This document shows positions 1 through 7,476 of a stretch of 19,719 bases of DNA, piece after piece. The notes below the pieces were generated by a model. It was not told the DNA's origin. It did no database searches and saw nothing but the letters and a program-made list of their open reading frames with translations. The DNA comes from an uncultured Dysosmobacter sp. (lineage in GTDB: Bacteria > Bacillota > Clostridia > Oscillospirales > Oscillospiraceae). Every line of letters begins with the position of its first letter. The first letter of the stretch is position 1. Position numbers and translations under genes: made by a program. The DNA lies in contig CAKTIO010000014.1 in assembly GCA_934565855.1 (NCBI GenBank), positions 1 to 19,719 of the forward strand, read 5' to 3'.

Positions 1-87
1 CGGTCCGGGTCGGCGGACTGGACAACGGTCTCCGCCGCCGTATAATCTGCCATTGCCCGGGAAAGCAGATCGTCCCATCCATCCGGC

Positions 88-315
88 TTGACGCCGGTCT
101 CCGCCACGGCGGTGCAGGACGGAGAGAACGCCTATTTCGCGGCGGACCTGCCGGGCTTTTCCGAAAGGCTGCGGGAGCTCCTGGACGGGCGGCTGCCGGA
201 CCTGTCCCGGGCGGAACGGCAGAAGGCGCTCCAGCGGGACATCCCGGCGGTGGGAAGGCAGCTGGCGGGGATCTACCGGCGGCTGCTGTCTCCGGACCCG
301 GTGGAGAGCCTGTAG
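88..315 (+). CDS. 3' portion of an unidentified protein (start not resolved)
   Basis: I do not recognise the family. The frame ending at the TAG of 313-315 has the GC-rich third positions and charged/hydrophobic patterning of a real gene from about position 112 on. It contains amphipathic helical stretches such as FSERLRELLDGRLPDL and ends SPDPVESL. No ATG with a ribosome binding site precedes it. Only TTG (88) or GTG (112) are possible starts, and an in-frame TAA sits at 43-45, so the gene is either very short with a weak start or a 5'-truncated remnant. A strong terminator lies immediately downstream (320-352), which supports genuine transcription in this direction. On the opposite strand, 1 to about 110 also reads like protein, so the two strands compete for this edge. 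Confidence 0.4.
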   Translation: MTPVSATAVQDGENAYFAADLPGFSERLRELLDGRLPDLSRAERQKALQRDIPAVGRQLAGIYRRLLSPDPVESL

Positions 316-319
316 GGGC

Positions 320-352
320 GGCACATCCGGAATTTCCGGGTGTGCCTTTTTT
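320..352 (+). terminator. Rho-independent terminator after the first gene
   Basis: GGCACA-T-CCGGA (320-331) pairs with TCCGG-G-TGTGCC (335-346) around a 3-nt loop. This gives a 12-bp stem with one T:G wobble, followed directly by six T residues (347-352). It begins 5 nt after the TAG of the preceding frame. Confidence 0.85.
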
Positions 353-423
353 AAGCCTTTGCAAAGTATCTTCCCCCAATGCAACAGCTTTGTAAAACCT
401 GGGATAAGCTTCGGAAAAGTCCC

Positions 424-452
424 TTGAAGCGAAGGGGGCTGTGTTTTATACT
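424..452 (+). promoter_or_regulatory. Predicted sigma-A promoter of the metallophosphoesterase gene
   Basis: The -35 TTGAAG (424-429) and -10 TATACT (447-452) are separated by exactly 17 nt. A start near 459 would give a leader of about 110 nt before the ATG at 571. That leader is GC-rich and contains a hairpin capped by a GCAA (GNRA) tetraloop (stem GGGGC/GCTCC). I could not match it to a known riboswitch class. Confidence 0.6.
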
Positions 453-570
453 CCACCCTGTCAGGCGGGGGAAACAGACCTCCGGGCGGCTGGGGCGCAA
501 GCTCCGGACGGTCCCGGCGGCACCGCGGAGAAACTGCCCTGAAAACAACTTCGAGAGGATGACAACGGAA

Positions 571-2514
571 ATGAAAATGAAAAACCGGATCATGACCGGC
601 GCTCTGTGCGGCGCGCTGCTGGTGGGTACAGCAGTTCCCGCGCTGGCGGCGACCGTACACTACAATGACGGCGCGTCCGTGGGCGGCAGCGCCGAATGGA
701 CCGCATGGACCCAGAGATGGGACAGCGTAGCCACGGACTACACCAAGGTATCCATGACGCCCGGCAGGGACGAGAGCGAGCTGAATTTTGCCTGGTACAG
801 CAGGGCGGACGGGAAGGACACTCCCGTGGTGCACTTCGGCACCAGTACCGGCAGCATGAAGACCTTTACCGGCGTCTCCGCCGACGTGGACACCGCTCTG
901 ACGGACGGCGCTGCGTATAAATACAACCATGTCACCGTGACAGGATTGCAGGAGAACACCTCCTATGTGTATACCGTGGAAAAGAACGGCGTGCAGACCG
1001 CGGCGCAGACCTACCGGACCCGCAGCTTCTCCACAGTAAAGCTGCTGTATGTGGGCGACCCGCAGATCGGCGCCTCCAAGGGACAGCCCCAGGGCGGTGA
1101 GAAGCTGGCAGCCAGCAGCGGTGCGGAAAACACCGCCGCCCGGAACGACGCCTTCGGCTGGAACCGTACCCTGAACATCGCCACCGCCCAGAACCCGGAC
1201 GTCAGCTTCATCATCTCCGCCGGCGATCAGGTGAACAAGACCGGCAAGCCCAAGGAGGAGGAATACGCCGGCTATCTGGATGCCAGCGCCCTGACCTCTC
1301 TGCCGGTGGCGACCACCATCGGCAACCACGATTCCCTGAACCCCGACTACCAGTACCACTTCTACAATCCCAACGCCACGGACTACGGCACTACCCAGGC
1401 GGGCGGCGACTACTATTACTCCTACGGCGAGGGTCTGTTCATCGTGCTGAACACCAACAACTACAACGTGGCGGAGCATAAAAAGGCGATCGCGGAAGCC
1501 GTTGCCTCCGCCCCAGACGCCAAATGGCGGATCGTCACCATTCATCAGGATATCTACGGCACCGGACTGGACCACTCCGACACCGACGGTATGATCCTGC
1601 GGACCCAGCTGACCCCCATTTTCGACCAGTATGACATCGACGTGGTGCTGCAGGGTCACGACCACACCTACAGCCGCTCCAAGCTGCTGTACGGCGACGG
1701 CAGGACCCACGGCACCTATGAGTTCCAGCTGAAGGCAGACGGCAGCGACTACGACTGGGACCACGCCTTCAACACCGCCTCCAGCACCCAGATCCCCCTG
1801 TCTCCCGCGGCGGATGACGCCGCAGGCAGGGTGCTGCTGAACGACTTCCAGAGCGACAACAGCTGCTACACCATCGAGACCACTGTGGGCAGCACCGTCA
1901 CGGACCCTCAGGGTACGCTGTATATGACCGCCAACTCCGCCTCCGGCTCCAAGTTCTATGAGCTGATCGCGTCCCAGCAGGACTACATCGCCCAGCGGAG
2001 CCAGAACTGGCTGCCCTCCTACTCTGTCATCACCATGACGCCGGATTCCTTCTCCATCGACACCTACCAGATCACCGACAGCGGCAAGGCGGAAGCCATC
2101 GACCAGACCTTCACCATCCGGAAGACCGGAGCCGCCGTGAAGACCGACGCGCCCCTGACCCGCGCCCAGACGGTCCAGCGCCTGTATGACGCCGCCGGAC
2201 GTCCCGCCGTGACCACTGCCGCCAGGTTCTCCGACGTGACCGCCGCCACCCCCGCCCTGAAGGCGATCGCCTGGGCAAGGGCAAACGGCATCGCCCAGGG
2301 CAACGGCGGCGTGTTCCAGCCGGACGCTGTCATTACCCAGGCGCAGCTTGCCGCCATGCTGACCCGGTACGCCGCCGTGCAGGGCAGGGCGGATGCCTCC
2401 GCCCACGCCACGCTGGCGCAGGGCATGCAGTACGCCAGCGCCCATGGTCTGCTGAACGGCTCCGCCGTGACGGCAGGCTCCGTGGACTACGCCCTGACCA
2501 AACTGGGCAGATAA
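571..2514 (+). CDS. Secreted metallophosphoesterase (purple acid phosphatase-like) with C-terminal SLH-like segment
   Basis: Predicted exported phosphatase of the calcineurin-like metallophosphoesterase superfamily, 647 aa. The start at 571 gives a clean signal peptide (basic MKMKNR, hydrophobic core, cleavage near ALAA), with GAGAGG about 12 nt upstream; the open frame continues upstream to 379 without signal-like sequence. Residues ~30-155 resemble the fibronectin-like N-terminal domain of purple acid phosphatases. The metal-binding motifs follow in order: GDPQIG (~163), GDQ (~218), GNHD (251-254), the His of TIHQD (325) and GHDH (362-365). From ~528 to the end there are SLH-like repeats (PLTRAQTVQRLYDAAG and similar), suggesting attachment to cell-wall polymer. 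It would act outside the cell on phosphate esters; the substrate is not evident. YibE/F lies 71 nt downstream and polyphosphate genes follow, fitting a phosphate-related cluster. Confidence 0.88.
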   Translation: MKMKNRIMTGALCGALLVGTAVPALAATVHYNDGASVGGSAEWTAWTQRWDSVATDYTKVSMTPGRDESELNFAWYSRADGKDTPVVHFGTSTGSMKTFTGVSADVDTALTDGAAYKYNHVTVTGLQENTSYVYTVEKNGVQTAAQTYRTRSFSTVKLLYVGDPQIGASKGQPQGGEKLAASSGAENTAARNDAFGWNRTLNIATAQNPDVSFIISAGDQVNKTGKPKEEEYAGYLDASALTSLPVATTIGNHDSLNPDYQYHFYNPNATDYGTTQAGGDYYYSYGEGLFIVLNTNNYNVAEHKKAIAEAVASAPDAKWRIVTIHQDIYGTGLDHSDTDGMILRTQLTPIFDQYDIDVVLQGHDHTYSRSKLLYGDGRTHGTYEFQLKADGSDYDWDHAFNTASSTQIPLSPAADDAAGRVLLNDFQSDNSCYTIETTVGSTVTDPQGTLYMTANSASGSKFYELIASQQDYIAQRSQNWLPSYSVITMTPDSFSIDTYQITDSGKAEAIDQTFTIRKTGAAVKTDAPLTRAQTVQRLYDAAGRPAVTTAARFSDVTAATPALKAIAWARANGIAQGNGGVFQPDAVITQAQLAAMLTRYAAVQGRADASAHATLAQGMQYASAHGLLNGSAVTAGSVDYALTKLGR

Positions 2515-2531
2515 GCCCCTTTCCCCCATCC

Positions 2532-2557
2532 GTCCGGCAGGCAGCCGCCTGCCGGAC
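2532..2557 (+). terminator. Intergenic hairpin between phosphoesterase and yibE/F-like gene
   Basis: GTCCGGCAGGC (2532-2542) and GCCTGCCGGAC (2547-2557) form a perfect 11-bp stem with a 4-nt loop. The downstream tract is only CAGCTTCTTTC, so termination is probably partial. It may act as an attenuator or mRNA-stabilising hairpin that sets expression of the downstream gene. Confidence 0.5.
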
Positions 2558-2585
2558 CAGCTTCTTTCAGAAAGGATTTTCATAC

Positions 2586-3716
2586 ATGAAAGCACAATGG
2601 AAGCGCCGCCTGCCGCCGCTGGTCCTGCTGCTGGCTTTTCTGGTGCTGGTGGTCCGGCTGAATCAGGTGGACAAGGTCCCGCTGGTGGTCCGGGAGGGAC
2701 AGACGTTTGAAAAGGGGACCGTCACCCAGGTCCTGCAGGACAACCTTCAGCCGGACGGCAGCCGCTCCGGTGAGCAGATAGTAATGGTCCGCATGACCAC
2801 CGGTGCGCTGAAGGGGCAGGAGGTTCAGATGACCTCCAGCTCCGGCTATCTGTTCGGCGCGCCCTGCACCGTGGGGCTGCGGGTGGTCGTCATGCAGAGC
2901 GTGGCGGGGGACACCGCCGTTTCCAGCGTGTACTCTCAGGACCGGGGAGCGGTCCTCTGCGGCTTTGCCGTACTGTATCTGCTGACGCTGTGCCTCATCG
3001 GCGGCAGGCAGGGGGCAAAGGGCGCGCTGGGGCTGGTGTTCACCTTCGGGTGCATCCTGTTTGTCTATCTGCCGCTGATCTACCGGGGGTATTCCCCCTT
3101 CTGGACGTCTGTGTTCGTGTGCGCGGTCACAACGGTCATTACCCTGTGGCTCATCAGCGGTCCCACCCGCAAGACCCTTGCCGCCACCGCCGGAACGGTG
3201 GCTGGCGTGGTGGCGGCGGGCTTGACCGCCACGGTCTTCAGCGCTGCCACCGGCGTTACCGGCTGGAACGTCAGTGACATTGAAAGCCTGCTGACCCTGT
3301 GGAACACCTCCGACATTCAGGTAGGCGGGCTGCTGTTTTCCGGGCTGCTGATCTCCTCTCTGGGGGCGACGATGGATGTCGCCATGTCCATTTCCAGCGC
3401 CATGGCGGAGCTGCGGACCCAGACGCCGGATATCTCCCGCCGGGAGCTGTTCCGCGCCGGTATGCGGGTGGGGCGGGACATGATGGGCACCGATTCCAAC
3501 ACCCTGATCCTGGCATTTGCAGGGGGCAGCGTTTCCATGCTGGTGATGGACTACGCCTATGACCTGCCCTGGCTTCAGATCATCAACTCCAACAACATCG
3601 GCATCGCCCTGATGCAGGGGCTGTCCGGCAGCTTCGGCGTGGTGCTCAGCGTCCCGCTGACGGTGCTGGCGGCAGCGGCGCTCTACCGGGGAGGGACCGC
3701 GCGGGACGCGGCGTGA
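2586..3716 (+). CDS. YibE/F-like multi-pass membrane protein
   Basis: A 376-aa integral membrane protein of the YibE/F family, which is common in Firmicutes and has no settled function. An N-terminal anchor (residues ~9-26) is followed by an extracytoplasmic beta-rich domain (~27-118), then about seven hydrophobic segments from ~120 to 370. The family's conserved segment is recognisable: SSLGATMDVAMSISSAM followed by GRDMMGTDSNTLILAFAG. The ATG at 2586 is preceded by AAAGGA at a suitable distance. It sits 71 nt after the metallophosphoesterase with only a weak hairpin between, so the two are probably partly co-transcribed. The product name is secure at family level; transport activity is not shown by the sequence. 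Confidence 0.88.
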   Translation: MKAQWKRRLPPLVLLLAFLVLVVRLNQVDKVPLVVREGQTFEKGTVTQVLQDNLQPDGSRSGEQIVMVRMTTGALKGQEVQMTSSSGYLFGAPCTVGLRVVVMQSVAGDTAVSSVYSQDRGAVLCGFAVLYLLTLCLIGGRQGAKGALGLVFTFGCILFVYLPLIYRGYSPFWTSVFVCAVTTVITLWLISGPTRKTLAATAGTVAGVVAAGLTATVFSAATGVTGWNVSDIESLLTLWNTSDIQVGGLLFSGLLISSLGATMDVAMSISSAMAELRTQTPDISRRELFRAGMRVGRDMMGTDSNTLILAFAGGSVSMLVMDYAYDLPWLQIINSNNIGIALMQGLSGSFGVVLSVPLTVLAAAALYRGGTARDAA

Positions 3717-3719
3717 GCA

Positions 3720-3748
3720 AAGGCTTTTCCCGGATTTTACAAAGCCTT
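3720..3748. repeat. Inverted repeat downstream of the yibE/F-like gene
   Basis: AAGGCTTT (3720-3727) and AAAGCCTT (3741-3748) form a perfect 8-bp inverted repeat with a 13-nt loop, starting 3 nt after the TGA. There is no T tract on the plus strand. The sequence is closely related, in inverted orientation, to 387-411 upstream of the metallophosphoesterase gene. Confidence 0.5.
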
Positions 3749-3749
3749 G

Positions 3750-3779
3750 GTTTCCCGCCGGAGGGGAAACGGGTACAAT
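3750..3779 (+). promoter_or_regulatory. Possible promoter/operator of the Cys-rich small protein
   Basis: A TACAAT -10-like box (3774-3779) lies 38 nt upstream of the Cys-rich gene's ATG at 3812. It is preceded by the inverted repeat GTTTCCC (3750-3756)/GGGAAAC (3764-3770). No good -35 element is seen at 17 nt. Weak prediction. Confidence 0.3.
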
Positions 3780-3811
3780 GAAGGCATCACAGAGCAAGAG
3801 AGGTGCTGGAA

Positions 3812-4000
3812 ATGCTGCCCTGCCAGAAGGATTGCCGCAGCTATTGCCCGGGCTGCCACCGGGACTGCCAGAGGTGGAGGGAATTCCGCCGGGAGCAGGA
3901 GACGCAGCGGCAGAGGAAAAAGGAATACCTGAGCTATTATGTGGAGCTATGCGCCAGCAGGACCCGCCAGTTCCGAAGGCTGGCGCCGTTGAGATGGTGA
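3812..4000 (+). CDS. Small cysteine-rich protein, 62 aa, unknown function
   Basis: The ATG at 3812 lies 8 nt after AAGAGAGG (3796-3803) and begins MLPCQKDC. The N-terminal third carries Cys4, Cys8, Cys12, Cys15 and Cys19 (C-x3-C-x3-C-x2-C-x3-C, including CPGCH), followed by Trp22 and Phe25. The remainder is a highly basic, helical, Arg/Gln/Glu-rich region with one more cysteine (Cys47). This layout recalls small uncharacterised clostridial and phage proteins with a Cys knuckle followed by a basic helix, probably metal-binding. That is inference; I do not recognise a named family. There is no signal peptide or membrane segment. A terminator 10 nt downstream (4010-4038) makes it monocistronic and separates it from ppk1. 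Confidence 0.65.
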   Translation: MLPCQKDCRSYCPGCHRDCQRWREFRREQETQRQRKKEYLSYYVELCASRTRQFRRLAPLRW

Positions 4001-4009
4001 AAACACAGG

Positions 4010-4038
4010 GCGGCAGGATCGCGCATCCTGCCGCTTTT
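4010..4038 (+). terminator. Rho-independent terminator after the Cys-rich gene
   Basis: GCGGCAGGAT (4010-4019) pairs perfectly with ATCCTGCCGC (4025-4034) around a 5-nt loop and is followed by TTTTG. It closes the 62-aa gene's transcript before ppk1. Confidence 0.85.
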
Positions 4039-4151
4039 GTCAGAACGGCGGAGGCGGAGCGCCTTCGCCTTTCCCGCGCTTTTCCACACCCCTCACAGGA
4101 ATTGGGGAAAGGCGGGCGGGCAGCGCGCAGATACGGAAGTGGGAGAGAGAC

Positions 4152-6281
4152 ATGAATACATATATCAACCGGGAGCTGTCATGGCTGAAATTCAATGAGC
4201 GGGTGCTGGAGGAGGCGGAGAGCGGACAGGTGCCGCTGTGCGAGCGGCTGACCTTCGCCTCTATTTACCAGAGCAATCTGGACGAGTTTTTCATGGTGCG
4301 GGTGGGGTCGCTGGAGGACCAGATGCTGCTAAGCGGCACCCAGCGGGACAACAAGACCCACATGACCGCCGAAGAGCAGCTCCAGGCGTTGCTGAAGGAG
4401 GTGGCGCGGCTGAACCGGCGGAAGGACACGGCATACTCGCTGCTGATGGGACAGCTGGAGGACTACGGCGTGCGCCTGCTGGACTTTCAGAGGCTGACCT
4501 CCCAGGAGGGGCGCCAGCTGGAGCGGTACTTTGACCGGGAGGTGGCGCCGCTGCTGTCCCCCATTCTGGTGGGACACCGCCAACCGTTCCCCTTTCTACA
4601 AAATAAGGAGATCTACGCGGTGGGCGTGCTGGCGGGAAAGAGCGGGCACGAAAGGCTGTGCGTCATTCCCTGCGGCACCGGCGTGCTGCCCCGCCTGATC
4701 GCCGTGCCGGGACAGCCGGGCGCCTATATGCTGTCGGAGGAGCTGATCCTGCACTTTCTGTCCAAGGTGTTCGACGGGCGGCAGGTGGTGTCCAAATCGC
4801 TGGTCCGCCTGACCCGCAATGCCGACATCGACGCGGACGCCCTGTATGACGAGGACGTGGACTACCGGGAATTCATGACCAAGCTCATCAAGCGCCGACG
4901 GCGGCTGGCTCCCGTCCGGCTGGAGCTTTCCCGGGAGTTGGACGGTGATCTGGTGAAGAGCCTGTGCGGGCATACGGGCGTGAAGCCGGAGTCGGTGTTC
5001 CGCTGCCGCTCGCCCCTGGACCTCAGCTTCCTGCTTCAGATCCAGGACACGCTGCGGCAGAAGCCGGAGCTGTTTTTTGAAAAGCGGCTGCCCCAGCGCT
5101 CGCCCCAGTTCCGCCCCGGTATGTCCGTCATGGCGCAGCTCCGGGAGAAGGACAAGCTGCTGTCCTATCCCTATGAGAGCATGAAGCCCTTTCTGGACTT
5201 TCTGGCGGAGGCGGCGAACGACCCCGCCGTGGTGTCCATCAAAATGACGCTGTACCGGGTGGCAAGCCACAGCAAGATCGTGGAGTCCCTGATCGAGGCG
5301 GCGGAGAACGGGAAGCAGGTACTGGTGCTGGTAGAGCTGAAGGCGCGCTTTGACGAGGAGAACAACATCGAGTGGTCCCGCCGGCTGGAGGCTGCGGGCT
5401 GTCAGGTCATCTACGGGCTGGATGGCTGCAAGGTCCACAGCAAGCTGTGTCTGGTGACCCGCCGGGAGAAGGGGCGCACGCAGTATTTCACCCAGGTGGG
5501 AACCGGAAACTACAATGAAAAAACCGCCCGGCTGTATACGGACCTGTCGCTGATGACGGCGAATCCCTCCATCGGGCTGGAAGCGGCGGTGGTGTTTCAG
5601 GCGCTGTCCAAGGGAGAAACGGTGGACACGGTGCATCAGCTGCTGGTGGCGCCCAGGTGCCTGCAAAACCGGGTGCTGGAGCAGATCGACCGGGAAATGG
5701 AGTATTCCCGCCAGGGCGAGCCTGCCTACATCTGTGTAAAGATCAACGCTCTGACGGATAAGACCATCATCGACCGGCTCATCGCCGCCTCTCGGGCGGG
5801 GGTGCGGATCGACCTCATTGTGCGGGGCATCTGCTGCCTGCTGCCCGGCGTGCCGGGCGTCACGGAGAATATCCGGGTCATCAGCATTGTGGGGCGCTTT
5901 CTGGAACATTCCCGCATCTACCTCTTCGGCACGGGAGAGCGGCAGAGGGTGTATATTGCCTCCGCTGATTTCATGACCCGCAACACCCTGCGCCGGGTGG
6001 AGGTGGCAGCCCCCATTCTGGACGCGGACCTGCGGGACCGGCTGGCGGATATGCTTCAGATCATGCTGCGGGATAACCGGCAGGCGCGGGAGCTGCGTCC
6101 CAACGGGGAGTATGTGCGGGTGCAGAGCTGCGGCGATTCCCTGAACGCACAGGAGTATTTTTATCAGGAGGCATACCACCGGGCGGCAGAGCCGCCAGAG
6201 CAGCCGCCGCAGGCAAAGCGGCAGGGGGGCTTCTGGAGCTGGCTAAGGACCGCGGCGCATGGACAGGGAGGAAGAAAATGA
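4152..6281 (+). CDS. ppk1: Polyphosphate kinase 1
   Basis: A 709-aa Ppk1, which reversibly transfers the terminal phosphate of ATP to polyphosphate. The start is clear: GGGAGAGAG lies just upstream of the ATG and the N-terminus is the family hallmark YINRELSWLKFNERVLEEA. The domains are those of the family: an N-terminal helical domain, a head domain, and two phospholipase-D-like C-terminal domains. The autophosphorylated histidine is His429 in CKVHSKLCL, and the second conserved histidine is His586 in LEHSRIYLF. Length is typical. After ~residue 680 the tail is Pro/Gln-rich and variable. The stop overlaps the start of ppx (ATGA), so the two are translationally coupled. No convincing promoter was found in the 113 nt after the upstream terminator, although one must be there. 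Confidence 0.96.
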   Translation: MNTYINRELSWLKFNERVLEEAESGQVPLCERLTFASIYQSNLDEFFMVRVGSLEDQMLLSGTQRDNKTHMTAEEQLQALLKEVARLNRRKDTAYSLLMGQLEDYGVRLLDFQRLTSQEGRQLERYFDREVAPLLSPILVGHRQPFPFLQNKEIYAVGVLAGKSGHERLCVIPCGTGVLPRLIAVPGQPGAYMLSEELILHFLSKVFDGRQVVSKSLVRLTRNADIDADALYDEDVDYREFMTKLIKRRRRLAPVRLELSRELDGDLVKSLCGHTGVKPESVFRCRSPLDLSFLLQIQDTLRQKPELFFEKRLPQRSPQFRPGMSVMAQLREKDKLLSYPYESMKPFLDFLAEAANDPAVVSIKMTLYRVASHSKIVESLIEAAENGKQVLVLVELKARFDEENNIEWSRRLEAAGCQVIYGLDGCKVHSKLCLVTRREKGRTQYFTQVGTGNYNEKTARLYTDLSLMTANPSIGLEAAVVFQALSKGETVDTVHQLLVAPRCLQNRVLEQIDREMEYSRQGEPAYICVKINALTDKTIIDRLIAASRAGVRIDLIVRGICCLLPGVPGVTENIRVISIVGRFLEHSRIYLFGTGERQRVYIASADFMTRNTLRRVEVAAPILDADLRDRLADMLQIMLRDNRQARELRPNGEYVRVQSCGDSLNAQEYFYQEAYHRAAEPPEQPPQAKRQGGFWSWLRTAAHGQGGRK

Positions 6282-7192
6282 AATACGCACTGATCGACAT
6301 GGGCTCCAACAGCATCCGCCTGACGGTCTATGACCTGAACGGGGACGGCTTCCGGGTGCTGTTCAAGGAGAAGCTGATGGCGGGGCTTGCCGGATACGTT
6401 GAGCACGGACGCTTGACCCAGGACGGCATTCACTGTGCCTGCCGGAGCCTGCGGGAGTTCCGGAGCACAGTGGAGCTGCTGGAGATCGGACACCTTGCCG
6501 TTTTTGCCACCGCCTCCCTGCGCAATGTGTCCAACACCGCCCAGGCGATGGAGCAGATCCGCCGTGCCACAGGCATTTCCGTCGAGGTGCTGAGCGGCGA
6601 GGAGGAGGCTGCCTGCGGCTTTTACGGCGCGGCATGCGACCTTGCGGAGGAGGACGGTCTGTTCGCGGACATCGGCGGCGCCAGTACGGAGCTTGCCATG
6701 TTTACCGGGCGGCGTCTGGAAAAGGCGGTCAGTGTGCCGGTGGGGTCACTGAAGCTGTACCGGGACTGCGTGAAAAGGCTCCTGCCGGGAAAGGGGTCCC
6801 TCCGGCGGATGCACGGGGCGGTGCATACCGCCTTCGGCGCGGCGGCGCTGAACGCGGTGGAGCCGCGGGCGCACATGGTCTGCGTGGGCGGTACGGCGCG
6901 TGCCTGCCTGCGGCTTTGCGGCAGACTGTTCGGCCTGCCGGAGGAGAGCCGTACCTTTACCCGCGGACAGCTGGACGCGCTGGCGGAGCGGCTCTGCCTG
7001 TGTGATAAAAATGCGTCGGACCTGATTTTGCGCTACGCGCCGGAGCGCATCCATACCCTGATCCCCGGCGTGCTGATTTTACAGTATTTGACGGACCGCT
7101 TTTTTGTAGAGAACATCACGGTCAGCCGCTTCGGCGTCCGGGAGGGCTACCTCCGGCGGAAGATTCAGCCCGCCCTGCCGGAGACCCGCTGA
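6278..7192 (+). CDS. ppx: Ppx/GppA family exopolyphosphatase
   Basis: A 304-aa phosphatase of the ASKHA fold that removes terminal phosphates from polyphosphate; pppGpp hydrolysis (GppA activity) is an alternative the sequence cannot exclude. The phosphate-1 loop is IDMGSNSIRL (residues 6-15). The family acidic motif is SGEEEAACG (~108-116) and the phosphate-2 loop is ADIGGASTEL (~129-138). The protein ends after the two ASKHA domains, as in short two-domain Ppx proteins, and lacks the C-terminal HD-like extension of the ~510-aa E. coli enzyme. The start overlaps the ppk1 stop by 4 nt, so synthesis and breakdown of polyphosphate are expressed from one transcript. Confidence 0.93.
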   Translation: MKYALIDMGSNSIRLTVYDLNGDGFRVLFKEKLMAGLAGYVEHGRLTQDGIHCACRSLREFRSTVELLEIGHLAVFATASLRNVSNTAQAMEQIRRATGISVEVLSGEEEAACGFYGAACDLAEEDGLFADIGGASTELAMFTGRRLEKAVSVPVGSLKLYRDCVKRLLPGKGSLRRMHGAVHTAFGAAALNAVEPRAHMVCVGGTARACLRLCGRLFGLPEESRTFTRGQLDALAERLCLCDKNASDLILRYAPERIHTLIPGVLILQYLTDRFFVENITVSRFGVREGYLRRKIQPALPETR

Positions 7193-7251
7193 GCACCGCT
7201 TGGCATTTGCGGTTCAAAAAGGATGAGCAGCGGTGTGAGCGCGTTCTAACT

Positions 7252-7296
7252 TATAAAAATAAGTCGGAGCAAGCGATATGCAGCTTGCTCCGACTT
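7252..7296 (-). terminator. Terminator of tRNA-Leu
   Basis: A perfect 14-bp inverted repeat, AAGTCGGAGCAAGC (7261-7274) and GCTTGCTCCGACTT (7283-7296), begins at the CCA end of the tRNA on the minus strand. On that strand it is followed by ATTTTTAT, a usable T tract. Confidence 0.88.
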
Positions 7297-7378
7297 GGTG
7301 CGGGCATGGGGACTCGAACCCCAACGCGAAAGCACGAGAACCTAAATCTCGCATGTCTACCAATTCCATCATGCCCGC
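7296..7378 (-). tRNA. tRNA-Leu(UAG)
   Basis: 83 nt including the encoded CCA. On the minus strand the acceptor GCGGGCA (7378-7372) pairs with TGCCCGC. The anticodon stem CGAGA/TCTCG encloses the 7-nt loop TTTAGGT, giving anticodon TAG, which reads CUA leucine codons. A longer variable region (TGCTTTCGCG) typical of leucine tRNAs precedes a canonical T arm with loop TTCGAGT. The tRNA lies antisense to its neighbours, between ppx and the pyridoxamine kinase operon. Confidence 0.95.
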
Positions 7379-7390
7379 GAATACTTGTTT

Positions 7391-7419
7391 AGTATATCAT
7401 AAGTTTTCTCCTTGAACAA
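7391..7419 (-). promoter_or_regulatory. Promoter of tRNA-Leu
   Basis: On the minus strand the -10 TATACT (7396-7391) has an extended TGA just upstream (TGATATACT). A weak -35 TTGTTC (7419-7414) lies 17 nt away. It overlaps the -35 of the divergent pyridoxamine kinase promoter. Confidence 0.65.
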
Positions 7420-7440
7420 CCAGAAAATATGCCGTATAAT
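7412..7440 (+). promoter_or_regulatory. Promoter of the pyridoxamine kinase operon
   Basis: The -35 TTGAAC (7412-7417), a 17-nt spacer and a perfect -10 TATAAT (7435-7440). The ATG at 7477 is about 30 nt downstream of the expected transcription start. Confidence 0.75.
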
Positions 7441-7476
7441 CTTTTTAGTTATTTTGCTGAAAAGAGGACTATGACC

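Noticed and set aside
2580..3797. 405-codon minus-strand open frame under the YibE/F gene
   Set aside because: Antisense shadow with low-complexity Gln/His/Gly composition; the plus strand carries a clear membrane protein.
3812..4000. CxxCH in the 62-aa protein as a c-type heme site
   Set aside because: There is no signal peptide for export, and the other four cysteines point to metal binding instead.
4596..6179. 527-codon minus-strand open frame under ppk1
   Set aside because: It is a shadow of GC-rich ppk1 codons, His/Gln-rich, without a ribosome binding site or family features.
7207..7392. 61-codon plus-strand frame
   Set aside because: It runs straight through the tRNA-Leu and its terminator.
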